Below, in pieces: positions 1 through 6,582 of a stretch of DNA of 9,689 bases; positions within the stretch are counted from its first letter, which is position 1, and each line of letters starts with the position of its first letter. The position numbers and the translations under genes were made by a program. Origin of the DNA: Gammaproteobacteria bacterium (GTDB lineage: Bacteria > Pseudomonadota > Gammaproteobacteria > GRL18); the NCBI GenBank assembly GCA_024511395.1, contig JANELJ010000056.1, forward strand, positions 1 to 9,689, written 5' to 3'. Under the pieces are notes generated by a model, which was not told the origin of the DNA, did not search any database, and saw nothing but the letters and a program-made list of their open reading frames with translations.

Positions 1-234
1 GCAGTTTAATACCGTGCTCTTTGGACAGTTTAACCAGGTTTTCTCTGGCTTTGTTCAGGAGCTTTGAATCGGTTGGAAAAGCGATGTTCTTTTCCTGTAC
101 GGTAGTATCTACCGTGACTTCCGGTCTATGTGTTTTGATAACTTAATCAACTCATGGTTTATGTCCAGCATGTTTTCAAGGCGCATCCTGAACAGGTCTT
201 CCTGAGGTATTTTTAGCTGTTTCTCTGGCTTCAT
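1..234 (-). pseudogene. IS5-family transposase relic, internally deleted and frameshifted, cut by window edge
   Basis: Read leftwards from an ATG at 234, the first 41 codons give an N-terminus typical of one IS5-family transposase group (PQEDLFRMRLENMLDINHEL, then IKLSKHID), ending at a TAG at 109-111. A different frame takes over at about position 124 and reads PEVTVDTTVQEKNIAFPTD up to the window edge. That is the stretch around the first catalytic Asp of the DDE triad (codon at 107-109). In full-length relatives these two blocks are separated by on the order of a hundred residues, so an internal deletion with a frame change lies near 122-127. The rest of the gene would lie left of position 1 and cannot be judged. 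The family call is from motif memory. The broken state is seen directly, and the protein cannot be functional as read. Confidence 0.85.
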
Positions 235-244
235 TCTGGTCTGG

Positions 245-291
245 AAATTTGCAAGGTAATAAGGCTTATTTTACCAAAAACCTGCAAATTT
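245..291. repeat. Nested inverted repeat upstream of the transposase relic
   Basis: AAATTTGCAAGG (245-256) pairs with CCTGCAAATTT (281-291) with one unpaired base. Inside it, GGTAATAAG (255-263) pairs with CTTATTTTACC (265-275), allowing for extra Ts. The structure sits about ten bases upstream of the transposase ATG. Insertion sequences often carry a stem-loop in the transposase leader that limits expression from outside transcription, and that is the likely role by inference. It could also be part of the terminal region of the element. Confidence 0.55.
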
Positions 292-432
292 AACACCCAT
301 AATTCGCCAATATTTCCTTATAAATCAATGTACTATGTTTTATTCAGGTCGGACTAATTAACTTGAACCATCTGAGAAACGGAAACAGAGTCATTAAATT
401 CATTGCTACTTCCTGTATAGCAGAAAAATACT

Positions 433-478
433 AGGGGTATTCAGTAACCCCTGGACTCAGAGCCTGAATAATACCCCT
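433..478 (-). terminator. Probable terminator of the exported-protein gene
   Basis: AGGGGTATTCAG (433-444) pairs with CTGAATAATACCCCT (464-478), with a three-base ATT bulge. Read leftwards, the stem is followed by AGTATTTTTCTG, a five-T run suited to the gene ending at 520. Read rightwards it is followed by TTGTTTT, so it could work in both directions. The left arm AGGGGT can instead pair with ACCCCT at 447-452 to form a shorter hairpin. It lies about 40 bases past the stop codon. Confidence 0.6.
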
Positions 479-519
479 TGTTTTACTGAGTTATAAAATA
501 ATTGATAAAAAAGGATACA

Positions 520-927
520 TTATTTATAGGATTTTGGTTCTTTAATTGCTGGCAGGATCTGGCCATTCATTAATACCGCTAGGTACTGGATATCATTGTG
601 ATTTTTTAACTGCAGCAGATAATACCAGTAGTTTTCTTTTTCATGTTTTTTTACTTTCTTTAATTCAATTTCATTGATTTTCAGGGCAGTCATTTCAGGC
701 TGGGTTTTTAACCAGCTGTTTACCTTGCTTACCAGCTCATTAATGCCTAAAGGTACATTGCCTTTGCCGGGGATCCAGACAGATGTATTGTTAATATCAT
801 CTTTTTTGGCATACACAATAATGGTTGCATCATCCATGTAGTCAATAATTTCCAGGGGGAACTGAAAAGCATAGCTCTGACTGAAGAAGCCGAATAATAA
901 GATAGCAGGAAATAATTTGTTTAACAT
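520..927 (-). CDS. Small exported protein of unknown function
   Basis: I do not recognise this 135-residue protein. It begins with a typical secretion signal: one Lys, a hydrophobic core (about residues 5-15) and a probable signal peptidase I site after SQSYA at residue 20. The lipobox Cys is absent, so the mature protein of about 115 residues should be soluble in the periplasm or secreted. The mature part is rich in Lys and Asn and has no Cys. Its C-terminal half alternates charged and aromatic residues (KENYWYYLLQL, then YLAVLMNGQILPAI), loosely like the strand pattern of PepSY-type domains; I would not assign that. A Shine-Dalgarno AGAGG ends eight bases before the ATG. The gene has its own extended -10 promoter (992-1020) and a terminator beyond the stop, so it looks like a single-gene transcript behind lpxH. 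Coding is supported by the signal peptide, ribosome site and flanking signals. Confidence 0.8.
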   Translation of the reverse strand: MLNKLFPAILLFGFFSQSYAFQFPLEIIDYMDDATIIVYAKKDDINNTSVWIPGKGNVPLGINELVSKVNSWLKTQPEMTALKINEIELKKVKKHEKENYWYYLLQLKNHNDIQYLAVLMNGQILPAIKEPKSYK

Positions 928-991
928 GATTGAAACCTCTAAAGATTGACCTGAAATAGTTAATCATTAATAGTAATTAATAAAGCTCTCT

Positions 992-1020
992 ATTATAGCA
1001 TAGCTAGTTTTTTGTCTAAA
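992..1020 (-). promoter_or_regulatory. Extended -10 promoter for the small exported-protein gene
   Basis: Read leftwards, the sequence contains TGCTATAAT (992-1000): a perfect TATAAT hexamer with the upstream TG of an extended -10 element. A weak -35 (TTTAGA, 1015-1020) lies 17 bases upstream. Transcription would start near 985, giving a leader of roughly 57 bases before the ATG at 927. It lies between the lpxH stop and the next gene and points only at that gene. Confidence 0.7.
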
Positions 1021-1055
1021 GAGAGCCTGTTTCTCAAAGGTTTAATACCGTTTGC

Positions 1056-1775
1056 TTAATTTTTTAGTTCTATCTGCCAGGCTTTGGCATCAGGATTCCA
1101 GTCCGGCAGTACTATGCGTCTGGCTGCTTGGTTGTTGAGATTGAAATGGTGCAGATCTGGCCTGTGGGTATGACCGTGAATGAGTGTTAAAGTATTGTTA
1201 TCAAGCATTAGTTTTTCCACGGCCTGCTGGTTTACATCCATGATTTGTGTGGGTTTTTGCTGACCTCTCTGTTTGCTTTGCTCGCGCATGGAATGGGCTA
1301 TGGCAATACGTTCTTCAATAGAGCGGGACAGAAAATCCTGTTGCCATTGCGGATTATGGACCATTTTTCGAAATGCCATATAATCGCTATCATCGGTACA
1401 CAGCTTATCTCCATGAGAAAGCAGAATGGTTTCCCTACCCTGTTTTGTCTCAATGTCCAGAGGAAAGGGATCGGGAATTAACTGGCATTTTGCAGCCTGT
1501 TCAAACTGCCTGCCTAGTAGAAAATCCCGGTTGCCGTGCATGATATAAACCTCAATACCCTGTTCATTGAGGAGTCTGAGGTTTTCAATAACATTCTGGT
1601 AAAAGGGCAGGGAAGCATCATCTCCCAGCCAGACTTCAAATAAATCGCCCAGAATATAAAGCGCCTTGATCTGGTTTGCCTGTTCCAGACAGGAAGCTAT
1701 AAATTGATTGAAGCAGGTGTGAATATCCGAACGTGCGGGGTCGAGATGAAGATCGGAAATAAAAAGCAGTTTCAT
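1056..1775 (-). CDS. lpxH: UDP-2,3-diacylglucosamine diphosphatase (lipid A synthesis)
   Basis: LpxH removes UMP from UDP-2,3-diacylglucosamine to give lipid X, the fourth step of lipid A synthesis, at the inner face of the cytoplasmic membrane. The 239-residue protein has the full set of calcineurin-like metallophosphoesterase motifs: D8-x-H10 in FISDLHLD, D44 in LGDLFEVWLGDD, N82-R83-D84 in HGNRDF, H121 in SHGDKLC, and H202/H204 in HGHTHRP. These match the dimetal ligands of the E. coli enzyme, shifted by a few residues. Length is normal. The start is fixed by homology (MKLLFISDLHL), yet no Shine-Dalgarno sequence precedes it. The four bases before the ATG are TTTT, directly after a GC-rich hairpin (1780-1809). 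It lies 60 bases downstream of ppiB on the same strand, an order known from Pseudomonas. Confidence 0.96.
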   Translation of the reverse strand: MKLLFISDLHLDPARSDIHTCFNQFIASCLEQANQIKALYILGDLFEVWLGDDASLPFYQNVIENLRLLNEQGIEVYIMHGNRDFLLGRQFEQAAKCQLIPDPFPLDIETKQGRETILLSHGDKLCTDDSDYMAFRKMVHNPQWQQDFLSRSIEERIAIAHSMREQSKQRGQQKPTQIMDVNQQAVEKLMLDNNTLTLIHGHTHRPDLHHFNLNNQAARRIVLPDWNPDAKAWQIELKN

Positions 1776-1779
1776 AAAA

Positions 1780-1809
1780 CAGGGGCCGCTGTACGGAACA
1801 GCAGCCCTG
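1780..1809 (-). terminator. Terminator-like hairpin between ppiB and lpxH, abutting the lpxH start
   Basis: CAGGGGCCGCTGT (1780-1792) pairs with ACAGCAGCCCTG (1798-1809) around a five-base loop. Eleven pairs form, with one bulged G and one mismatch. Read leftwards, the stem is followed at once by TTTT (1776-1779) and then the lpxH ATG. The shape is that of an intrinsic terminator after ppiB, but the U-tract is only four bases long. It occupies the place where the lpxH ribosome site should be. It may allow partial read-through or act on lpxH translation; which of these applies cannot be told from sequence. Confidence 0.55.
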
Positions 1810-1835
1810 ATAATAGCTTAATTATTATTAAACGA

Positions 1836-2327
1836 TTATTTGACAGTAACTTTTTCAATGATAACGTCTTCAACGGGTACGTCAGAGTGAAAGCCCTTGC
1901 TTCCTGTGGCTACGGATTTAATGGCATCAACGACATCCATGCCGTTTACAACCTTGCCGAATACACAATAACCCCAGCCGTCCGGTGTTTCACTGCGAAA
2001 ATTCAGGAAGTTGTTGTTTTTTACATTAATAAAGAACTGGGAAGAAGCAGAATGAGGATCCGGTGTTCTGGCCATGGCAATGGTGCCGCGCTCATTGCTT
2101 AAGCCGTTATTGGCTTCGTTCTGAATATTACCGCGGGTTTCTTTTTCATCCATGCCCGGTTCCATACCGCCGCCCTGGATCATAAAACCGTCAATTACAC
2201 GGTGGAAAATAGTGCCGTTATAAAAACCGTCTTTGGCATACTGCTCAAAGTTTTTACAAGTTTCAGGTGCTTTTTCATGGTCCAGTTCAATAGTAATGGT
2301 GCCATGGTTGGTTTGCATTTTAATCAT
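1836..2327 (-). CDS. ppiB: Cytoplasmic peptidyl-prolyl cis-trans isomerase B (cyclophilin)
   Basis: This cyclophilin catalyses cis-trans isomerisation of X-Pro peptide bonds. At 163 residues with no signal peptide it matches E. coli PpiB (about 164), so it should act in the cytoplasm. The active-site block [14 protein letters not shown] supplies R43, F48, M49 and Q51, equivalent to R55, F60, M61 and Q63 of human cyclophilin A. Further conserved blocks are [29 protein letters not shown] and [15 protein letters not shown]. The start MIKMQTNHG aligns with the family start; GGA in ACGGAAAACTT is a weak ribosome site. A candidate promoter (2381-2409) lies upstream, so it need not depend on ppiA transcription. 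A hairpin (1780-1809) follows it before lpxH. It is clearly related to the exported cyclophilin gene upstream but not a recent copy, since many positions differ. Confidence 0.96.
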   Translation of the reverse strand: MIKMQTNHGTITIELDHEKAPETCKNFEQYAKDGFYNGTIFHRVIDGFMIQGGGMEPGMDEKETRGNIQNEANNGLSNERGTIAMARTPDPHSASSQFFINVKNNNFLNFRSETPDGWGYCVFGKVVNGMDVVDAIKSVATGSKGFHSDVPVEDVIIEKVTVK

Positions 2328-2380
2328 AAGTTTTCCGTTTTTTGTATTAGTATTGTAAGTTATTGAATGACTTAGGTCGT

Positions 2381-2409
2381 TTTATTGGGGTAATGATTGT
2401 TAATTTCAA
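2381..2409 (-). promoter_or_regulatory. Candidate sigma-70 promoter for ppiB
   Basis: Read leftwards, TTGAAA (2404-2409, five of six -35 positions) is followed after 17 bases by AATAAA (2381-2386, four of six -10 positions). Transcription would begin near 2374, about 46 bases before the ppiB ATG. Spacing is ideal but the -10 is weak, so this is a prediction only. Confidence 0.45.
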
Positions 2410-2450
2410 CCTCGTCCTGAGTGTTAGAAGGTACAGGGCGGGAGCATACT

Positions 2451-2469
2451 TTTAATGATTCTCATTTAG
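2451..2469 (-). promoter_or_regulatory. Fur-box-like site upstream of ppiB
   Basis: Read leftwards, the 19 bases CTAAATGAGAATCATTAAA match the classical Fur consensus at 13 positions, with the core AATGAGAATCATTA intact. It lies about 85 bases upstream of the predicted ppiB start point and next to the inverted-repeat element. No iron-uptake gene is nearby and no good promoter overlaps it. It may be a chance match or a trace of an older regulatory region. Confidence 0.3.
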
Positions 2470-2480
2470 ACGCAAATACC

Positions 2481-2590
2481 GCATCCACTGACCGTACTCC
2501 TTGCTGAAGACGCCGTGAATCCATCCATGGAGGCTTTTCGGCAGCATCCCTGCTGCCGAAACTTCATCAAGAAGCACGGTCAATGGATAC
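2481..2590. repeat. Nested inverted-repeat element in the ppiA-ppiB gap
   Basis: Outer arms at 2481-2507 and 2564-2590 are 27 bases each and match as inverted repeats at about 22 positions. Inside them, TTTCGGCAGCA (2536-2546) and TGCTGCCGAAA (2551-2561) form a perfect 11-base inverted repeat with a four-base loop. The whole 110 bases could fold into a long cruciform or RNA hairpin. There is no T-run after the inner stem in either direction, so it is not a standard terminator. The size, symmetry and intergenic site fit a dispersed palindromic repeat or a miniature mobile element. Similar CCGTGAATCC...CCATGG sequences occur between genes of some marine gammaproteobacteria, by memory only. One strand stays open for about 45 codons, which I take as chance. 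Confidence 0.65.
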
Positions 2591-2657
2591 TCAGAAGGTA
2601 TAAATTTCATTTTGAATATATTTTAACCAAAGTATGATCCGGCCCTGTCAGAAGGTA

Positions 2658-3230
2658 TTACTTAATAACTTTTATATCTTCAATATAAATCGGATCAACC
2701 GGAATATTCTGCTGTCCAGCTACCTGGGTGGTTTTAACTTTGGCAATCTTATCCACAACATCCATACCCTTAATAACTTTACCAAATACAGTATAACCCC
2801 AGCCATTCATGGTTTTACGGGTATGATTAAGAAAGTCATTGTTTTTCAGGTTGATAAAGAACTGTGCGGTGGCAGAATGCGGGTCTCTGGTTCGGGCCAT
2901 GGCAATGGTACCGCGATCATTTTTCAGGCCGTTGTCCGCTTCGTTTTTAATAGGGCTGAGGGTTTTCTTTCGATCACGGGCATTAGTAAAACCACCGCCC
3001 TGAATCATAAAACCGTCAATGATGCGGTGAAAAATGGTTTTGCGGTAAAAATGGTTTTCAACATAGTTAACAAAGTTTTTAACGGTTTCCGGGGCTTTAT
3101 CCGGATACAGTTCCAGCACGATATCGCCCATGGTGGTGGTCATTTTAACCTTAATGGTATCTTCGGCAAAGGTGGTAACCGACAGGGAGAGCAGAATTAT
3201 GCTCAGAAGTAATTGTTTTATCATGGCCAT
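2658..3230 (-). CDS. ppiA: Exported peptidyl-prolyl cis-trans isomerase (PpiA-type cyclophilin)
   Basis: This is a cyclophilin with a secretion signal, expected to isomerise X-Pro bonds in the periplasm. Residues 1-22 form a signal peptide (MAMIKQ, a Leu/Ile core, then TTFA) with probable cleavage before E23. There is no lipobox Cys. The catalytic block [14 protein letters not shown] gives R69, F74, M75 and Q77, matching the cyclophilin A active site; [25 protein letters not shown] and YTVFGKVIKGMDVVDKI follow. The 190-residue length equals that of E. coli PpiA. The first ATG (3230) and one two codons later (3224) are both possible starts; AGG lies 11 bases before the first. It is read away from glnS. 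In Pseudomonas, by memory, glnS directly faces ppiB, so this gene looks like an extra cyclophilin in a conserved locus. The symbol rests on location and family and does not claim orthology. Confidence 0.92.
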   Translation of the reverse strand: MAMIKQLLLSIILLSLSVTTFAEDTIKVKMTTTMGDIVLELYPDKAPETVKNFVNYVENHFYRKTIFHRIIDGFMIQGGGFTNARDRKKTLSPIKNEADNGLKNDRGTIAMARTRDPHSATAQFFINLKNNDFLNHTRKTMNGWGYTVFGKVIKGMDVVDKIAKVKTTQVAGQQNIPVDPIYIEDIKVIK

Positions 3231-3428
3231 ATTTTTTTATACCTGTTTAAATGTACGGGTTTAATGTACGAATACATTGTGTTATGTAAAGGGAATATGT
3301 AAATTTTTGATTAATATAACGGTTTTAATGTTCTTATTAAAGAGTATTTGATTTATTTTTGTTCGCCAATTCATTAAAATCACCGCTTGCAAAGATTTTT
3401 TTCACATCATTATGGAATTTACACAAAA
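3231..3428. promoter_or_regulatory. Divergent intergenic region between ppiA and glnS
   Basis: This AT-rich 198-base gap must carry the promoters for both directions. Leftwards towards ppiA there are two candidates. One is TTTACA, 16 bases, then TACATT (-10 at 3263-3268). The other is TTAATA, 16 bases, then TATATT (-10 at 3313-3318). The first -10 lies in a perfect inverted repeat, AATGTA-CGAA-TACATT (3263-3278), beside a near-direct repeat (GTTTAAATGTACG at 3245-3257 and GGTTTAATGTACG at 3258-3270). Such an arrangement could be an operator. Rightwards towards glnS I find only weak hexamers, such as TTGCAA (3387) with CATTAT (3408), which have a short 15-base spacing. Confidence 0.4.
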
Positions 3429-5153
3429 ATGAGTAATACGCCTGCGCCAGCTTCATCCGATAACGAGTCCAGAATTGTTTCCAATTTTATTCGGCATATT
3501 ATTGATGAGGATATTAAGAATAACAAAAACAACGGCAAGGTTATCACTCGTTTTCCTCCAGAACCCAACGGCTACCTGCATATCGGTCATGCCAAGTCCA
3601 TCTGCCTGAATTTTGGTCTGGCCCGTGATTACAATGGTGTCTGTAATTTGCGTTTTGATGACACCAATCCGGAAAAAGAAGATGTGGAATATGTTGATTC
3701 CATAATGGAAGATGTGTGCTGGCTGGGGTTTGAATGGGCCGGAGAGCCGAAATATGCTTCAAATTATTTCCAGCAGTTATATGAATATGCCGTTGAACTA
3801 ATCAAAATGGGTAAGGCCTATGTCTGCTCCCTGTCACCGGAAGAAGCCCGTCAGTATCGTGGTTCTCTGACCGAGCCGGGTAAAAACAGTCCTTACAGGG
3901 ATCAAAGTGTTGAGGAAAACCTGGCTTTGTTTGAGCGTATGAAACAGGGTGAATTTGAGGAAGGGGAGAAGGTTCTGCGGGCTAAAATTGATATGGCTTC
4001 ACCCAATATCAATATGCGTGATCCGGTTATTTACCGTATCCGCAAGGTAGAACATCACCAGACCGGTAACGAATGGTGTATTTATCCCATGTATGACTAC
4101 ACTCACTGTCTGTCGGATGCCATTGAGGGCATTACTCATTCCCTATGTACCCTGGAGTTTGAAGATCACCGGCCGCTGTATGACTGGGTGCTGGATCAGC
4201 TGCAGATCCCCTGTCATCCGCAGCAGATTGAATTTGCCCGGCTTAATCTTAACTACACCATTACCAGTAAACGTAAACTCAAACAGCTGGTGGATGAAAA
4301 GCATGTGCACGGCTGGGATGATCCGCGACTGCCTACTATATCGGGCTTAAGACGCCGCGGCTATACACCGGCCTCTCTGCGTGATTTCAGTGATCGTATT
4401 GGTGTCACCAAGGTGGACGGGGTAGTGGATATGAGCACCCTGGAATTCTGTATTCGTGAGGATCTGGAACATACCGCCCCACGGGCCATGTGTGTTATTG
4501 ATCCCCTGAAAGTGGTTATTGAAAGTTTTGCTGAGGATCAGGTCGAAGATCTGTCGGCTCCCCGTCATCCCAAGGATGAAAGCATGGGGCGCAGAGCGCT
4601 GAAAATGACCCAGGTGATTTATATTGACCGCAGTGACTTTGAAGAAGTCCCACCGCCCAAGTACAAGCGGCTCACGATTGACAAAGAAGTGCGCTTAAGA
4701 AACTCCTATGTTATAAAATGCCATTCGGTTATTAAGGATGATGAAGGTAATATTATTGAACTGCGCTGTACCCATGATCCGGATACCCTGGGTAAAAAGC
4801 CGGAAGGGCGTAAGGTCAAGGGCGTTATCCACTGGGTATCGGAGCAATACTCCATGCCGGCAGAAGTGCGTTTATACGACCGTCTGTTCAGTGTGGAAAA
4901 TCCTGACGGAGCGGCCAGGGAACATGAAGATGAAGACAGCCATTTTCTGGACTTTCTAAACCCGGATTCACTGATTGTTAAGGCCGATGCCCGTGCTGAA
5001 TTGTCCCTGGCTGATACCCAGCCGGGAAACCACTACCAGTTTGAACGGGAAGGTTATTTTACCACTGATCCTGACTCCACAAAGGACAAACTGGTTTTTA
5101 ACCGCACTGTAGGTTTAAGAGATTCCTGGGCTAAAATAGGTGGCAAGAGCTGA
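3429..5153 (+). CDS. glnS: Glutaminyl-tRNA synthetase
   Basis: GlnRS charges tRNA-Gln with glutamine in the cytoplasm. It is a class I synthetase: the HIGH signature is at residues 51-54 within [17 protein letters not shown], and the KMSKS-equivalent loop reads ITSKRKL at about 278-284. Strongly conserved GlnRS blocks include [75 protein letters not shown] and KGVIHWVS in the C-terminal anticodon-binding beta barrels, ending [17 protein letters not shown] chose the ATG at 3429 (574 residues; E. coli about 554). A TTG 14 codons earlier also stays open, but its extra residues have no counterpart in the family. The ribosome site is weak (GGA, 12 bases upstream). The N-terminus is some ten residues longer than in E. 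coli, and there is a small acidic insertion near EHEDEDSHF. The stop lies one base before the cysS ATG, so the two are almost certainly co-transcribed and coupled. Confidence 0.97.
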   Translation: MSNTPAPASSDNESRIVSNFIRHIIDEDIKNNKNNGKVITRFPPEPNGYLHIGHAKSICLNFGLARDYNGVCNLRFDDTNPEKEDVEYVDSIMEDVCWLGFEWAGEPKYASNYFQQLYEYAVELIKMGKAYVCSLSPEEARQYRGSLTEPGKNSPYRDQSVEENLALFERMKQGEFEEGEKVLRAKIDMASPNINMRDPVIYRIRKVEHHQTGNEWCIYPMYDYTHCLSDAIEGITHSLCTLEFEDHRPLYDWVLDQLQIPCHPQQIEFARLNLNYTITSKRKLKQLVDEKHVHGWDDPRLPTISGLRRRGYTPASLRDFSDRIGVTKVDGVVDMSTLEFCIREDLEHTAPRAMCVIDPLKVVIESFAEDQVEDLSAPRHPKDESMGRRALKMTQVIYIDRSDFEEVPPPKYKRLTIDKEVRLRNSYVIKCHSVIKDDEGNIIELRCTHDPDTLGKKPEGRKVKGVIHWVSEQYSMPAEVRLYDRLFSVENPDGAAREHEDEDSHFLDFLNPDSLIVKADARAELSLADTQPGNHYQFEREGYFTTDPDSTKDKLVFNRTVGLRDSWAKIGGKS

Positions 5154-5154
5154 T

Positions 5155-6549
5155 ATGTTACAGATATATAATTCCCTGAGCGGAAAAAAAGAACAATTTA
5201 TTCCTATCGAACCGGGCAAGGTCAAAATGTATGTCTGCGGCATGACCGTGTACGACTATTGTCATATTGGACATGCCCGGGTGCTGGTGGTGTTTGATGT
5301 GATTAACCGCTACCTACGTAAACTGTACGGGGATGAAAATGTCACCTATGTGCGCAATATTACCGATATTGATGACAAGATCATTGCCCGGGCCATTGAA
5401 AACGGCGAAGACATCAACACTCTGACCCAACGCTTTATTGATGCCATGCATGAAGATGCTGATGCCCTGGGTGTAATGCATCCGGATATTGAGCCCCGTG
5501 CTACTGAGCACATGGATAATATTATCAATATGATCCAGACCCTGATAGATAAAGGTATTGCTTATCAGGGCGACAACGGAGATGTTTATTATCAGGTCAG
5601 TAAGTTTAAGGACTATGGCAAACTGTCCAAAAAGAACCTGGAAGATCTGCAGTCCGGCAGCCGGGTAGAAGTGGAACAGGCCAAGCGGGATCCGGCGGAT
5701 TTTGTATTATGGAAAATGGCCAAGCCCGGTGAACCCTTCTGGGAATCTCCCTGGGGCCAAGGTCGTCCCGGCTGGCATATTGAATGTTCCGCCATGTCCA
5801 AGCATTGTCTGGGTGAGCATTTCGATATTCACGGCGGTGGTCTGGATCTGAAATTTCCTCATCATGAAAATGAAATTGCCCAGTCAGAAGGCTGCTCCGG
5901 CCATAAGTTTGTTAACTACTGGATCCATAATGGTTTTGTGCGGGTGGATGATGAAAAAATGTCCAAATCCCTGGGCAATTTCTTTATTATCCGTGATGTT
6001 CTGCAGAATTATGCACCGGAGGTGATCCGTTATTTTATTCTTAACAGCCATTACCGCAGTCCGCTGAATTATTCCGATGAAAATCTGGATCGTGCGAAAG
6101 CCTCTTTAAGCACACTGTATCAGTCATTACTGGATATTAAACCGGCTGATGCCCCACTGGATGAAAACAGTGATTATGCCAAACGTTTTTTTCAGGCTAT
6201 GGACGATGACTTTAATACCCCCAAAGCCATTTCTGTGCTGTTTGATATGAGCCATGAATTAAACCGCCTGAAAAAATCAGATAAGGCTCAGGTTCAGGAA
6301 CTGGCAGCCCAGATCAAACACCTTGCCTATATCATGGGTCTGCTGGAAAATGATCCGCAGGCGTTTTTACAAAGCGGAGCCGGTGAGGGCGGTTTATCGG
6401 ATGATGAAATTAATGATCTGATTGCTCAACGGGCTCAGGCCAAGGCCGATAAAAACTGGGTCGAATCGGATCGTATCCGTGATGTTCTGGTGGCTACGGA
6501 TATCCTGCTGGAAGATACCCCCAAAGGTACCCGCTGGCGCAGGAAATAG
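5155..6549 (+). CDS. cysS: Cysteinyl-tRNA synthetase
   Basis: CysRS charges tRNA-Cys in the cytoplasm and works as a monomer. The class I signatures are HIGH at residues 37-40 and KMSKS at 268-272. The zinc ligands that read out the cysteine substrate are all present: C28 (YVCGMTVYD), C211 (WHIECSAM), H236 and E240 ([13 protein letters not shown]). The DALR-type helical region and the C-terminal end [10 protein letters not shown] match the family; length is 464 residues against 461 in E. coli. The ATG at 5155 gives the usual start [12 protein letters not shown] at 5140 is also in frame but would overlap glnS and add five unsupported residues. AAGAG in the last glnS codons serves as ribosome site, five bases before the ATG, which fits translational coupling. 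The next gene, mrcB, starts 33 bases after the stop. Confidence 0.97.
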   Translation: MLQIYNSLSGKKEQFIPIEPGKVKMYVCGMTVYDYCHIGHARVLVVFDVINRYLRKLYGDENVTYVRNITDIDDKIIARAIENGEDINTLTQRFIDAMHEDADALGVMHPDIEPRATEHMDNIINMIQTLIDKGIAYQGDNGDVYYQVSKFKDYGKLSKKNLEDLQSGSRVEVEQAKRDPADFVLWKMAKPGEPFWESPWGQGRPGWHIECSAMSKHCLGEHFDIHGGGLDLKFPHHENEIAQSEGCSGHKFVNYWIHNGFVRVDDEKMSKSLGNFFIIRDVLQNYAPEVIRYFILNSHYRSPLNYSDENLDRAKASLSTLYQSLLDIKPADAPLDENSDYAKRFFQAMDDDFNTPKAISVLFDMSHELNRLKKSDKAQVQELAAQIKHLAYIMGLLENDPQAFLQSGAGEGGLSDDEINDLIAQRAQAKADKNWVESDRIRDVLVATDILLEDTPKGTRWRRK

Positions 6550-6582
6550 GCCAGTGATCAGGATCTCCGGGTGATTTAAATT

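Larger units (their letters stand above)
235..519. other. Non-coding stretch between the transposase relic and the exported-protein gene
   Basis: No credible gene is visible in these 285 bases. They hold a nested inverted repeat just before the transposase start (245-291) and a terminator-like hairpin (433-478), listed separately. The remainder is AT-rich with no clear promoter. The sequence at 285-299, read leftwards as GGGTGTTAAATTTGC, could be the terminal inverted repeat of the insertion sequence. The other end of the element is outside the window, so this cannot be checked here. Confidence 0.5.

Noticed and set aside
1021..1045. Short GAGA/TCTC hairpin after lpxH as a terminator
   Set aside because: Only four pairs form and the following T-run is weak. 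It is not enough to call.
1704..2102. A 132-codon plus-strand open frame opposite the ppiB end and lpxH start
   Set aside because: It spans parts of two well-supported genes in antisense and resembles the opposite-strand frame over the other cyclophilin, as expected for a shadow of the conserved motif.
2536..2561. The inner palindrome as the ppiA transcription terminator
   Set aside because: Neither side has a run of Ts after the stem, and it is part of a larger symmetrical element.
2455..2590. About 45 open codons on the minus strand through the inverted-repeat element
   Set aside because: There is no ribosome site and no clear start. The palindrome explains the composition, and a short open frame of this length is expected by chance.
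2634..3212. A 192-codon open frame on the plus strand opposite the exported cyclophilin gene
   Set aside because: It mirrors conserved cyclophilin codons on the other strand, has no recognisable domain and no good ribosome site. The minus-strand cyclophilin is unmistakable.
3387..3428. TTG start giving glnS 14 extra residues
   Set aside because: The extra residues do not resemble the GlnRS N-terminus. The ATG at 3429 fits family length better.
4257..4286. ITSKRKL in GlnRS in place of a canonical KMSKS-type loop with Met
   Set aside because: The catalytic Ser-Lys core is present, and GlnRS of relatives, as I recall, also has Thr here, so this is not a defect.
5140..5154. GTG start for cysS inside glnS
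   Set aside because: The family start MLxIYNSL lies at the ATG at 5155, with AAGAG at proper spacing.
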